From: Ruminococcaceae bacterium UBA1448 | GTDB taxonomy: Bacteria > Bacillota > Clostridia > Oscillospirales > Ruminococcaceae | Direction of reading: 5' to 3' | NCBI GenBank assembly: GCA_002329405.1 | Contig: DCTE01000143.1 | Location: 1 to 5,602 of the forward strand | DNA length: 5,602 nucleotides | Shown here: one piece after another, positions 5,556-5,602 of the stretch | Numbering within the stretch: the stretch's first letter is position 1 | Layout: every line of letters begins with the position of its first letter | Notes under the pieces: generated by a model | Told to the model about the DNA's origin: nothing | Seen by the model: the letters and a program-made list of their open reading frames with translations, nothing else | The model's database searches: none | Position numbers and translations under genes: made by a program

Positions 5556-5602
5556 ATCGGCGGCTTGAGAGACTTTTGTGAATATGGGATAATATCTCCA
5601 TA
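5556..5602. other. Right edge, no supported gene
   Basis: Upstream of the TAA at 5553-5555 the HTH frame stays open to the edge (ending KVSQAAD before the stop), so the remnant may once have extended further. An ATG at 5601 on the minus strand opens a different frame, one base out of register with the HTH frame, which would fit a frameshift in the old gene. Neither can be confirmed in 47 bp. Confidence 0.25.

Noticed and set aside
1..5602. CRISPR array, tRNA, rRNA or riboswitch
   Set aside because: No regularly spaced repeats, no tRNA-like cloverleaf and no recognisable aptamer core were seen in any intergenic stretch.

Overview
The window holds a compact deoxy-sugar catabolic cassette that looks complete for the three core steps of L-fucose breakdown. 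It comprises a divergently transcribed AraC-family regulator on the minus strand (216-1094), then on the plus strand a class II L-fuculose-phosphate aldolase (1229-1954), a rhamnulokinase-type sugar kinase (1941-3371) and L-fucose isomerase (3384-5168). Strong AGGAGG-type ribosome binding sites, intermediate GC content judged by eye and the style of the AraC protein and IS remnants suggest a low-to-mid GC Firmicute, probably a gut Clostridia member. This is inference from style, not from a search.

Layout. 1-136 (minus): the 5' end of an IS5-type transposase gene that runs off the window, with its own RBS and a TATAAT box. 137-215: short spacer without a gene. 216-1094 (minus): AraC regulator. 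1095-1228: divergent control region with a TATAAT box, nested inverted repeats and an 8-bp direct repeat spaced 42 bp. 1229-5168: the aldolase-kinase-isomerase operon, very tightly packed (14-bp overlap, then a 12-bp gap). 5169-5324: non-coding, holding two hairpins and most of a third palindromic structure. 5325-5555 (minus): a decayed small transposase-type HTH ORF, broken at both ends. 5556-5602: no supported gene.

How the genes work together. FucI isomerises L-fucose to L-fuculose, the kinase makes L-fuculose-1-phosphate, and the aldolase splits that to dihydroxyacetone phosphate and L-lactaldehyde. The AraC protein, read outward from the shared intergenic region, is the likely sugar-responsive activator. 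No transporter, mutarotase, lactaldehyde reductase or glycosidase is in the window, so uptake and disposal of lactaldehyde must be encoded elsewhere.

I see no clear evidence of a previously undescribed system. The metabolic genes are canonical. The less ordinary parts are the control region and the two IS-derived fragments that bracket the cassette, one of which loses its family similarity exactly at a palindromic structure.
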